This document shows positions 1-8,900 of a stretch of 64,000 nucleotides of DNA, in pieces. Position numbers and translations under genes: made by a program. The stretch is taken from assembly GCF_900239495.1 (NCBI RefSeq), contig NZ_OENE01000055.1, forward strand, positions 1 through 64,000. The letters are read 5' to 3'. Positions within the stretch are counted from its first letter, which is position 1. The number at the start of each line of letters is the position of its first letter. Source of the stretch: Tenacibaculum finnmarkense genomovar ulcerans (lineage in GTDB: Bacteria; Bacteroidota; Bacteroidia; Flavobacteriales; Flavobacteriaceae). The notes beneath the pieces were generated by a model that worked only from the letters and a program-made list of their open reading frames with translations, searched no databases and was not told where the DNA came from.

Positions 1-1
1 C

Positions 2-1213
2 AATTGTTCAACAGTATTAAAAGCAACATTTACCGATGTTGAAAAAGCCGGAACTTGCGAAGGAACTAAAACAATCACAAGAACATGGATTTTAACTGAC
101 GACTGCGGGAATTCAACCCAAAAAGACCAAATAATTACGGTTGAAGATAATATCAAACCAACATTTACCGGTGAGTTACCTCAGAATATAACAGTGAGTT
201 GTGACGAGATACCTGAAGTTGCTGTTTTATCAGTATCAGATAATTGTAGTCTTTCTTCGGATTTAGAATTAGTATATACTCAAAATGTAACGAGAATAGC
301 CGATCAGTGTGATTCAGAATATATAATCACCAGAACATGGAATCTTAAAGATTGTGCAGGTAATATTTCTAGTTACAACCAACAGATTAAGGTTGTAGAT
401 AATAAAGCACCAGAATTAGTAACAGATATTAATGATATTAATGTAAGCTGTGATGAAATTCCTGAAATTCCAACTATTGAATTTATCGATAATTGTTCGA
501 GTAATAATATTCAGGTAGCATTTGAAGAGCACAATACTTTTGATGGGTCTGATAATGATTATGTAATTACAAGAAATTGGACAGCGATTGATCTTTGTGG
601 TAATGTTGCTAATTTTACACAGAATATAAGTGTTACTGTGAAGCAAAATATAACTGAAATTACAGACTCGAAATGTATTGATGATGGCGAGATTAACTTA
701 AACGATTACTTGGTTGAAAACAATATATCATCTGAAGGTAAATGGACTCTTGTTGAAGGAGATGGGCTATCGCTTTCAGTAGCTGGGATTTTTGACCCTC
801 TAAATCTGTCTTTAGGTAATTATACTTTCGATTACACAACGTTTAATGATTTTTGCACATCAGTTACTCGAATTGTTATAAATATAAATGATCAATGTAC
901 TGTTTTGCCATGTGGGCAGGATGATATTAAAATATCAAAAGCGGTAACACCAAACGGTGATTCATGGAATCAGTATTTTAAAGTAACTGGAGCGGAATCG
1001 TGTGGGTTTAGGGTAAATGTGAAAATATTTAATCGTTGGGGAGCAAGAGTTTATAAATCGAATAACTATGCCAATAATTGGAATGGAGTTTCAGAAGGAT
1101 TAACCTTTGGGAATGCAGAGCGGTTACCAGCGGGAACTTATTATTATATCGTACTATTAGAAAATAGTGGATTAAAGCCATTTACAGGCGCAATTTATTT
1201 AGCAACCAAGTAA
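2..1213 (+). CDS. T9SS type B sorting-domain adhesin, C-terminal part (5' truncated by window)
   Basis: The reading frame is open from base 2, so the gene begins before the window; the first in-window ATG (194) is internal. The visible 403 residues contain at least three tandem extracellular modules of about 95 residues with recurring sequence (TRTW, D-C-G-N, V-D-N-xxP, VSCDEIPE), like HYR/Ig-type adhesin repeats. The last 90 residues (VTPNGDSWNQYF, then IFNRWGARVY, WNG, LPAGTYYY) match the gliding-motility/CHU_C type B C-terminal signal used by the type IX secretion system. The product should be a secreted, surface-attached protein of the SprB kind. It is followed 10 bases later by a PorP/SprF gene, the usual partner of type B substrates. 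The class is well supported; the ligand is unknown. Confidence 0.9.
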   Translation, partial: NCSTVLKATFTDVEKAGTCEGTKTITRTWILTDDCGNSTQKDQIITVEDNIKPTFTGELPQNITVSCDEIPEVAVLSVSDNCSLSSDLELVYTQNVTRIADQCDSEYIITRTWNLKDCAGNISSYNQQIKVVDNKAPELVTDINDINVSCDEIPEIPTIEFIDNCSSNNIQVAFEEHNTFDGSDNDYVITRNWTAIDLCGNVANFTQNISVTVKQNITEITDSKCIDDGEINLNDYLVENNISSEGKWTLVEGDGLSLSVAGIFDPLNLSLGNYTFDYTTFNDFCTSVTRIVININDQCTVLPCGQDDIKISKAVTPNGDSWNQYFKVTGAESCGFRVNVKIFNRWGARVYKSNNYANNWNGVSEGLTFGNAERLPAGTYYYIVLLENSGLKPFTGAIYLATK

Positions 1214-1223
1214 TATATAAGCT

Positions 1224-2159
1224 ATGAATTATAACAAAAAATTATTATATACAGTTAGTATGTTTATTGTATCTATTTTTAATATACAAGGACAACAATC
1301 GCCTCAGTTTACACAATATATGTATAATACCATTTCTGTAAATCCGGCATATGCCGGAAGTAGAGGGGCGTTAAGTGCTGTGGGGTTACATAGAAGTCAA
1401 TGGGCAGGTTTTGGAAAAGGTGCAGAAACTCAAACATTATCGGTTAATGCGCCATTGCGAAATGAAAAGGTAGGTGTAGGATTGTCATTTATAAATGATA
1501 AATTAGGGTATGAAAAATTTACCTATTTATATGGCGATTTTTCATATACTGTTCAATTAAATTATGATTTGAAATTAGCTTTCGGCTTAAAAGCGGGTTT
1601 TACACAATATAATTTAGATGATGAGTTACTAATTGCAGAAGGTTTAGATCCTGCAATTAGTGGTGTAAAGAATCGATGGGAGCCTAATATTGGTAGTGGT
1701 TTGTTTTTACATACAGAAAAATGGTATGTAGGTTTGTCTGTTCCAAAATTATTAAATGTAGATCATAACGATTTAACAGTTGATGGCGTTAATTATGGTG
1801 TTGTTGATAAAAGAAGTTATTATTTAACAGGTGGGTATGTTTTTGAATTAAATAATAATGTGAAATTTAAACCGGCAACGTTAATAAAAGGAACCCGTGG
1901 AGCACCTTTGTCGTACGATGTAACAGCAAATTTTCTTTTCAATGATAAATTTTGGTTAGGAGGGTCGTATCGATTTAATGAATACACGGCGGCTTTAGGT
2001 GCTTTGGTAGATTTTCAAATATCAAAAAAATTTCGAATAGGATATGCTTATGAATACCCACTATCTGATATAAATCAATTTTCAAATGGTACTCATGAGG
2101 CATTGTTAATGTATGAGTTAAATAATTCTAAAAGAGTAAGGTCACCACGATATTTTTAA
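1224..2159 (+). CDS. PorP/SprF family type IX secretion outer-membrane protein
   Basis: This 311-residue protein has a signal peptide (residues 1-23, ending near NIQGQ). It then has the family opening QQSPQFTQYMYNTISVNPAYAGSRG and many alternating amphipathic strands typical of the 14-strand PorP/SprF barrel; it ends in an aromatic residue (RYF). Family members sit in the outer membrane and are needed for export or anchoring of one cognate type B substrate. The gene lies 10 bases after the adhesin and 10 bases before the OmpA-family gene, so the three form an operon. Assignment to the family is secure; that it serves the upstream adhesin is inferred from position. Confidence 0.92.
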   Translation: MNYNKKLLYTVSMFIVSIFNIQGQQSPQFTQYMYNTISVNPAYAGSRGALSAVGLHRSQWAGFGKGAETQTLSVNAPLRNEKVGVGLSFINDKLGYEKFTYLYGDFSYTVQLNYDLKLAFGLKAGFTQYNLDDELLIAEGLDPAISGVKNRWEPNIGSGLFLHTEKWYVGLSVPKLLNVDHNDLTVDGVNYGVVDKRSYYLTGGYVFELNNNVKFKPATLIKGTRGAPLSYDVTANFLFNDKFWLGGSYRFNEYTAALGALVDFQISKKFRIGYAYEYPLSDINQFSNGTHEALLMYELNNSKRVRSPRYF

Positions 2160-2169
2160 GCGTATATAT

Positions 2170-4056
2170 ATGAAAACAAAAATTACATTTTTACTATTAT
2201 TTTTTTTAGTTATTTCTTCTTTCTCTCAAAAAAAAATTGCCGATAAATTTTTTGAAAACTACGCATATATTAAAGCTGCTGAGTTTTATGAAAAAACAGT
2301 TAAAAAAGGAGATAGCAGTACTTATATTTTAACCCGTTTAGGAGATTGCTATTATAATAATTCAAATTCAGAAAAAGCCACGAAGTGGTATAATTTAGCA
2401 GCTAAAACGGACAAAGGTTTAAGTAATGAAACGATCTATAAGTACGCACAGTCTTTAAGAAGTGCAGGGAGTTATAAAAAAGCAGATCAATGGTTAAAAA
2501 AGTTACCAAACAATAAGCAAGGAGCAACAAAAATAACATATGAAAATCTAAAAACATTAAATAAAGATTCTGTAAAAGTTATTAATTTAGCAATAAACAC
2601 TAGAAATTCTGATTTTGGGGCTTATGTACATAATAACAAATTTATATTCGCATCAACCAAAAATAAAAAAGGAAGGGTTTATAAGTGGAATAATGAGCCT
2701 TATTTAGATTTATATGAAGCCACTATAGACAGTACTTCTAAAGAAGATAAAAAAATAAAAAATGTCATTCCTATAAAATCATCAGAAGTAAATACAAGTT
2801 TTCATGAATCGAATATTGCTATTACAAATGATGGTAAAACAATGTATTTTACAAGAAACAATTTAACGAGAAGAGATAAGTTAGATTATGATAAAAAAGG
2901 AACGTCACATTTAAAAATATTTAAAGCAACTTTAGTTAATGGTAGTTGGAGCAATATCAAAGAATTGTCTATAAATGATGACGTACATTCAAGTGGTCAT
3001 CCAGCTTTAAGCCCTGATGATAAAACGTTATATTTTACTTCAGATAGACCTGGAGGTTATGGTTTAACAGATATTTATAAAACTGCTATTTTACCTAATG
3101 GTTCTTACGGAGCGCCTGTAAACATGGGTAAAAACATTAATACAAGTGGTCGAGAAATGTTTCCATTTGTATCAAAACAATATGTGTTTTATTTTTCCTC
3201 GGATGGATATCAAAATTTAGGATTCTTAGATATTTTTAAATCTAATTTGTTAAAAAATAATTCATCGGAGGTTACTAATATGGGAGCTCCATTTAATAGT
3301 AGGTATGACGATTTTTCTTTTTTTATTAATAAAGATAATAAAACAGGTTATTTTTCTTCGAACAGACCTAAGGGAAAAGGGCATGATGATATTTATAGTT
3401 TTGAATCTTATAAATGTAAGCAATTAATTAAAGGAAAAACTTTTAATGTTAAAACAGATAGTATTTTAACAAATACTTTAGTTGAATTAATAAATAATAA
3501 AGGAAAAGTAATTAAAAAGAGTATTACAGGTTTAGACGGAGCTTATTCATTCGAAGTAGATTGTAATAAAAAATATGCTTTAAGAGGGTCAAAGAAAGAT
3601 TATAAAGCAGATTTTAAAAAAACAACAACAACAAATACTAGAAATAAAGAAATCGTTGCAAATTTATATTTAACACCTTTAATTATAGATAAAGAAATAG
3701 TAATAAGCCCAATATTTTTTGATTTTGATAAATCAACTATACGTCCCGATGCAGCATTTGAGTTAGAATATGTTGTTAAAGTCTTAAAAAATCATCCTAA
3801 AATGATTATTAAAATTGAAGCGCATACTGATAGTAGAGGAGATGATGATTATAATGAAACCTTATCAGATAAAAGAGCAAAATCAACAAGAGATTATATT
3901 TTATCACGAGATATAGATCCTTCAAGAATAGAGAGTGCTATTGGTTTTGGAGAAAAAAAATTAGTTAATAAATGTATTAATAATGCTATTTGTACAGAAG
4001 AAGAACATCAAGAAAATAGGCGTTCAAAATTTATTATTATAAATAATTATAAGTAG
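2170..4056 (+). CDS. OmpA-family protein with TPR and PD40 repeats (PorE-like)
   Basis: This 628-residue exported protein has a signal peptide ending near SSFS-Q. A TPR-like helical region follows (about 25-120, with AAEFYEKTVKKGD). Next is a WD40/PD40 beta-propeller (about 150-410, with repeats such as PALSPDDKTLYFTSDRPGG and GYFSSNRPKGKGHDDIY), then a short carboxypeptidase-regulatory-like domain (about 415-500). The last domain is an OmpA C-terminal peptidoglycan-binding domain (about 515-628: FFDFDKSTIRPDA, HTDSRGDDDYN, ENRRSKF). This domain order is that of PorE and related proteins that tie the type IX system to peptidoglycan. It is the last gene of the adhesin-PorP operon. A dedicated role for the upstream adhesin is inferred. 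Confidence 0.9.
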   Translation: MKTKITFLLLFFLVISSFSQKKIADKFFENYAYIKAAEFYEKTVKKGDSSTYILTRLGDCYYNNSNSEKATKWYNLAAKTDKGLSNETIYKYAQSLRSAGSYKKADQWLKKLPNNKQGATKITYENLKTLNKDSVKVINLAINTRNSDFGAYVHNNKFIFASTKNKKGRVYKWNNEPYLDLYEATIDSTSKEDKKIKNVIPIKSSEVNTSFHESNIAITNDGKTMYFTRNNLTRRDKLDYDKKGTSHLKIFKATLVNGSWSNIKELSINDDVHSSGHPALSPDDKTLYFTSDRPGGYGLTDIYKTAILPNGSYGAPVNMGKNINTSGREMFPFVSKQYVFYFSSDGYQNLGFLDIFKSNLLKNNSSEVTNMGAPFNSRYDDFSFFINKDNKTGYFSSNRPKGKGHDDIYSFESYKCKQLIKGKTFNVKTDSILTNTLVELINNKGKVIKKSITGLDGAYSFEVDCNKKYALRGSKKDYKADFKKTTTTNTRNKEIVANLYLTPLIIDKEIVISPIFFDFDKSTIRPDAAFELEYVVKVLKNHPKMIIKIEAHTDSRGDDDYNETLSDKRAKSTRDYILSRDIDPSRIESAIGFGEKKLVNKCINNAICTEEEHQENRRSKFIIINNYK

Positions 4057-4072
4057 TAATGTAAAGTTAAAG

Positions 4073-4118
4073 ACCTATAAACGTAGTCTAATTGTTAAAA
4101 TACGTTTATAGGTTTTTT
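4073..4118 (+). terminator. Intrinsic terminator after the OmpA-family gene
   Basis: The arms ACCTATAAACGTA (4073-4085) and TACGTTTATAGGT (4101-4113) are perfectly complementary over 13 bp with a 15-nt loop, followed by TTTTT. It lies between convergent genes and may also stop transcription from the minus strand. Confidence 0.85.
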
Positions 4119-4123
4119 ATTAA

Positions 4124-4615
4124 TTATTTTTTCACAAATATATTGGTGAAATACCATTTTCCTTTCGGATTTTTTTCGGCGCTAACATCAAAATGAGTGA
4201 AATTCCCTTCCATGTTTTTTCGGTGACCATCGCTTCTAATCCAAGCGTTTACTACTGATTTGGCAGAAGAATATCCGTAAGCAACATTTTCAGCAACATT
4301 TATTGCATTTATATTTTTATTCAAGTATTGTTTACGTAGATTAAAAAAATCATGAGAAACGATATTTTTATCAATCATATAATCCGTGTGTTTTTTTGAT
4401 TGAAACTTAATAGCTTCTGATTTTTCTAAAAGTGAAAACCCTTTATTAATTCTATAATTATTTACTTGATTTAAAATTTCTATTTCAATCTTTTTTGCAT
4501 TTGTTTCATCATAAGTATCTAACTGTTTTGACTTTATATTGTCGTTGTTAGAAGAGCAAGCGGTTAAAATTAGTGTGTAAAACACTATTGCTAACCATAG
4601 GGGGTGGTTATTCAT
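4124..4615 (-). CDS. CAP (SCP/PR-1) domain lipoprotein
   Basis: The protein has 163 residues. The N-terminus is a lipoprotein signal peptide with lipobox LTAC, cysteine at residue 20, so it is probably anchored to a membrane. The rest is a compact CAP domain: NYRINKGFSLLEKSEAI, HTDYMIDKNIVSHDFF, NVAENVAYGYSSAKSVVNAW and SDGHRKNMEG match the conserved CAP motifs, including the His and Glu of the cleft. Bacterial CAP proteins are secreted and mostly of unknown function. The gene stands alone and faces the terminator shared with the OmpA-family gene. Confidence 0.88.
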   Translation of the reverse strand: MNNHPLWLAIVFYTLILTACSSNNDNIKSKQLDTYDETNAKKIEIEILNQVNNYRINKGFSLLEKSEAIKFQSKKHTDYMIDKNIVSHDFFNLRKQYLNKNINAINVAENVAYGYSSAKSVVNAWIRSDGHRKNMEGNFTHFDVSAEKNPKGKWYFTNIFVKK

Positions 4616-4717
4616 TTTAAGTGATATTAGGGGATTAATAACACCTTAATATACATTAAAACAATGATAAAACAATGATAAAAAAAAACAATAAAAATTA
4701 TTAATAAAAAGATAACA

Positions 4718-5155
4718 TTAAATAGCGTCTCTAATAATGTCTTCATATTCATAAAAGAATAGTTCAAACTGATCCATGGTAGCTACATAAAATTCGTAAC
4801 ATTCTTGCCAAGTATTTTTATTGTGAATGCTAAATTTTTTATCATAAGGAACATAGATACGACGAATAATTTTTCTGTTATCTAATTCAAAATTTTCGTG
4901 ATAAATAACTTCTGGTAAATATTCTGTTTCTAAAATATTTTTTAGAGATAATAACTTGTCGTATAATAATTCATTGGCTACTTCATCAAGATGTTCAAAA
5001 TCTAAACAAACCGATGCTGTTTTACGATCGCCTTGAAATTTAAAAGCGAATCCTTTTATTTTTGTATTGTATAATAACCATTTTCTTGGAAAAGATTTCC
5101 CAAAACTTGTCCAAAATTCTTGGCGTATTGCTGCTGATTCTTCTTTACTAAACAT
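4718..5155 (-). CDS. DUF4268 domain protein
   Basis: This 145-residue soluble protein has no signal peptide or membrane segment. It opens with FSKEESAAIRQEFWTSFGKSFPRKW and contains NTKIKGFAFKF and a tryptophan/tyrosine-rich acidic C-terminus (ELFFYEYEDIIRDAI), as in the DUF4268 family. The family is related to restriction-associated domains, but the stand-alone Bacteroidota form has no assigned function. It starts 5 bases after the miaE stop, so the two are very probably cotranscribed. Confidence 0.75.
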   Translation of the reverse strand: MFSKEESAAIRQEFWTSFGKSFPRKWLLYNTKIKGFAFKFQGDRKTASVCLDFEHLDEVANELLYDKLLSLKNILETEYLPEVIYHENFELDNRKIIRRIYVPYDKKFSIHNKNTWQECYEFYVATMDQFELFFYEYEDIIRDAI

Positions 5156-5160
5156 GCTGT

Positions 5161-5742
5161 TTATCCGTGTATTTTTGCTTCAGAACCTCTACTTTTCATC
5201 ATTTCGGCTTCAAAATTAACTAAATCGTTCCATTTTTTATCTACAATTTCTTTATCTTGATATTTACGAGCAAAACCTAAAAAGATCGTATAATGGTTTG
5301 CTTCTGAAATCATTAAATCTTTATAAAATTTAGATAACTCTTGATCTTCCATATTTTCAGAAAACACTTTAAAACGCTCACAACTTCTTGCTTCAATTAG
5401 CGCTGCAATTAATAAACGTTGTACTAAAGCATTGGTTCTGTCTTTTGTTTTTGTGAAAAATTTTTGCAAACGAATTGCATAATCGTTTTTCTGCTCACGT
5501 CCTAAAACCATTCCTCGTTTTACCATAAAATCATGCACCATTTTAAAATGCTCCATTTCTTCAATCGCAATTTCACTCATACGTTGTACAAGTTCTGTTT
5601 CTTCGGAATAATTGATAATTAAAGACACCGCATTAGAAGCTGCCTTTTGTTCTAAAAAAGCATGGTCTGTTAATATTTGCTGTAAGTTATCTTTGGCAAT
5701 ATCTGCCCAAGAGGTTTCGGTTTCAAATTGTAATCCTAACAT
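5161..5742 (-). CDS. miaE: tRNA-(ms2io6A) hydroxylase, MiaE type
   Basis: MiaE is a diiron monooxygenase that hydroxylates the isopentenyl side chain of ms2i6A at tRNA position 37. This 193-residue protein is a ferritin-like four-helix bundle. Carboxylate/His pairs expected to bind the two irons are visible: the EEMEHFKMVHDFM helix (about residues 80-92), EARSCERFK (about 117) and EANHYTIF (about 149). Length and motif order match the family. It is first in a two-gene unit with the DUF4268 gene. A -7 like box (TAGTTTTG on the minus strand) lies about 40 bases upstream. Confidence 0.88.
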   Translation of the reverse strand: MLGLQFETETSWADIAKDNLQQILTDHAFLEQKAASNAVSLIINYSEETELVQRMSEIAIEEMEHFKMVHDFMVKRGMVLGREQKNDYAIRLQKFFTKTKDRTNALVQRLLIAALIEARSCERFKVFSENMEDQELSKFYKDLMISEANHYTIFLGFARKYQDKEIVDKKWNDLVNFEAEMMKSRGSEAKIHG

Positions 5743-5780
5743 GATGTAAATTATCTTTGATATGTATGATAAATAATTTG

Positions 5781-5788
5781 CAAAACTA
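5781..5788 (-). promoter_or_regulatory. Candidate -7 box for miaE
   Basis: On the minus strand this reads TAGTTTTG, a match to the Bacteroidota -7 consensus TAnnTTTG. No clear -33 TTTG is visible at the right distance, so confidence is low. Confidence 0.4.
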
Positions 5789-5920
5789 AGGATTATTAAA
5801 TATAAGCGGTAATTATATGTAGTGTTTCTTTAAAAAAACCAAGAAATTATTGTAGCAATAAACACTCCTTATTTGCTTGTAAAACAGCTAAATTTAACAG
5901 TTTTAGTTTTTTATAATTTG

Positions 5921-5928
5921 TAACTTTG
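5921..5928 (+). promoter_or_regulatory. Candidate -7 box for the alpha-2-macroglobulin gene
   Basis: TAACTTTG fits TAnnTTTG and is 24 bases before the ATG at 5953, giving a short leader. A -33 element is not obvious. Confidence 0.45.
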
Positions 5929-5952
5929 AGGTACTTCAAAAAAAAATATATT

Positions 5953-8900
5953 ATGAAAAAAATTGCAAAAATAATTGCAGTAACGCTATTGGTGTTTTTT
6001 ATCAATAGCTGTAAAAAAGAGCATATCACACAAAGTGATAGCAATAATTATAGTGAATATGTAGCTGTTTTTCCTGAGGAAATGATTTCTTCAGTTGCCG
6101 ATTTTCAGTTTATGCTTAAAAAAACACCCAAAATTACTACAATTAGCGATGCCGTTATTACGGTAAATCCGAAGGTAAAAGGGAAGGTGTTGTTAGACGG
6201 AAATAAAATAGCCTTTCTTCCCTTAGAAAAATTAAAAAGTAATACAGAATATGCGGTAACACTTCATTTATCAAAATTATATGATGGAATTCCTGATGAT
6301 TTAAAAAGTTTCACAGCAAAAGTGAAAACCAAAGAATTACTTTTTAATGTAACATTGTCATCGCCTATTGTTTCTAGTAAAGATGTGTATGCCGTAGAAG
6401 GTGTGGTAAATATAAGCGATGTTATTGCTTGGGATAAATTATCAGAATTGGTAAAAGCAAAATATAATAATGCGGATATTTCAATGAATTTTGAAACTTC
6501 GGAAGCACTTGTTTCTGAAGCTTTTTTTAAGATAAAAAATTTAAAAAGACTTGAAGAAGACAGCGATATAACTGTTGTTTGGGATGGAAATAGTATTAAT
6601 TCTAGTTCAAAAGGAGAACGTACTTTAACAATTACAGGTAAAAATAATTTTAAGGTTTTAAGTGTTGAAGTTGTTGACACAGATAAACAACATATCGAAG
6701 TTAGTTTTTCTGATCCTATAAAAAAATCGCAAAATTTAGATGGATTAATCGCTTTTAAAAACACTCAAAAAAGAAGATTTACTTATAAAGTGAAAAATAA
6801 TATTGTAACTATTTATCCGAAGAGTTCCTTTAAAAATAAAGTAGATTTAGAAGTTTTTAAAGGAATTAAAAATACCGAAGGATTTGCTTTAAAAAATGGA
6901 TATAGTCAAACGTTGCATTTTCAGCAGTTAAAACCTTCTTTGAGTTTTATCAAAAGTGGAACAATTGTTCCTAATTCAGATAATTTAAAAATCAACTTTA
7001 AAGCAGTTAATTTAAAAGCCGTAGATGTTTCGGTATATAAAATTTATAAAAATAATGTATTACAATTTTTACAGCAAAACAATTTAAACAATCAAAGTAA
7101 TTTGCGTTATGTAGCGCGTCCTGAAGCAAAATACACGGTTAATTTAACAAATAAAGGCGTTGATTTAACCAAAGAAAATGCGTTTGCAATTGATTTATCA
7201 GAAATTTTATCCATAGAAAATGGAGCGATGTATCGTGTTGAGTTTTCTTTTAATCATCAATATTCTAATTATTCTTGTGATGAAAAAACAAATGACACTA
7301 CTATTATTTATGGTAAAAAAGAAGTAGCTACTAAAAAATATAATACAGCGAGTTATTACGACAATGATGATTATTATAATTACCGATGGGATGACAGAGA
7401 AGACCCGTGTAAAACATCTTATTATTACAATAAAAAAAGAAGTACCAATATTTTAGCAACCAATCTAGGGGCAATTGTTAAAAAAGGAAATAACGGAACT
7501 ACTTTTATTGCTGTAACCGATTTACGAACTACCGAACCTGTTTCAGATGCTAGGGTAACATTGTATAATTTACAGCAACAATCAATTATTACGGCAACTA
7601 CAAATTCTGATGGTGTTGTTATTTTTGATGCTATCAAAAATGATGCTTTTTTTGCGGTAATTACTAAGGATAAAAACACAACGTATCTAAAGTTAAATGA
7701 TGGAAATGCCTTGTCAATGAGTAAATTTGATGTTTCAGGAACGAAACTTCAAAAAGGAATTAAAGGCTATATTTATGGTGAACGTGGTGTTTGGCGACCT
7801 GGTGACAACTTATTTTTAACCTTTGTTTTGAATGATAATGCCAATCCGATACCCGAAAAACATCCAATTAAATTTGAATTGATTAATCCGCAAGGAAAAA
7901 TTACTCAACGAAAAGTATTATTCAAAAATAGAAACAATGTATATGGTTATGCTCCGAAAACCAATCAAGATGCAATTACTGGAAATTGGAAATTAAGAGT
8001 AAGCGTTGGAGGTGCGGTTTTTAATAAAACACTTAAAATTGAAACGATTAAACCAAATCGTTTAAAAATTAAATTAAATACAGCGGATGATTTTATTAAA
8101 GCTGATACTGATATTGATGGAGATGTTGAAGTAAAATGGTTACATGGTGCGATTGCTAGAAATTTAAAAGTAGATATCAACGGAAAGTTTAGACAGCTAA
8201 AAACGGAGTTTCCGAAATTTAAAAATTATAATTTTGATGATGTTACCCGAAATTTTGGAACTGAAGAATTTAAAGTATTAAAAGGAACTCTAAATAATGA
8301 TGGAGAAACTAGTTTTTCGGTAACACCAAGTTTAAAAAATAAAGCTCCAGGAATGTTAAAGGCTAGTTTCATAACAAAGGTTTATGAAAATGGTGGTGAT
8401 TTTAGTACGGATGTGTTTTCTACAAAAGTATCGCCTTATAAAACCTATGTAGGATTGTTAAATGCCGAAGAACAGCAATCTAAAAATTATTTATTTACGG
8501 ATGAAAAATATACATTTAACCTAGCATCTGTAAATGAAAATGGCGTAGGAGTTGCAAATAATTTAGAAGTAAAAGTATATAAAATATCTTGGCGTTGGTG
8601 GTGGAGTACTTCCGATAACGGGCTTTCTAATTACGATGGAACACGTCATCATCAAACTTATAAAACACTGCAAGTAAAAACAAATGCTAGCGGAAAAGGT
8701 TCTTTTGATTTAAAAATAAGCGAAAATGATTGGGGGCGTTATTTGATAAAAGTAATCGATAAGAAAAGTAAACACGTTACTTCAAATATTGCTTATTTTG
8801 ATTGGCCATCTTGGTATGGTAAGAAAAAAGGAAATCAAGATAAAACGAATGCAACTATGTTGGTTTTTTCTACGGATAAAGAATCTTATGAAGTAAATGA

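Noticed and set aside
4653-4700. Repeat of AAAACAATGAT before the CAP gene
   Set aside because: Two short copies in AT-rich spacer; no symmetry or further copies, most likely chance.
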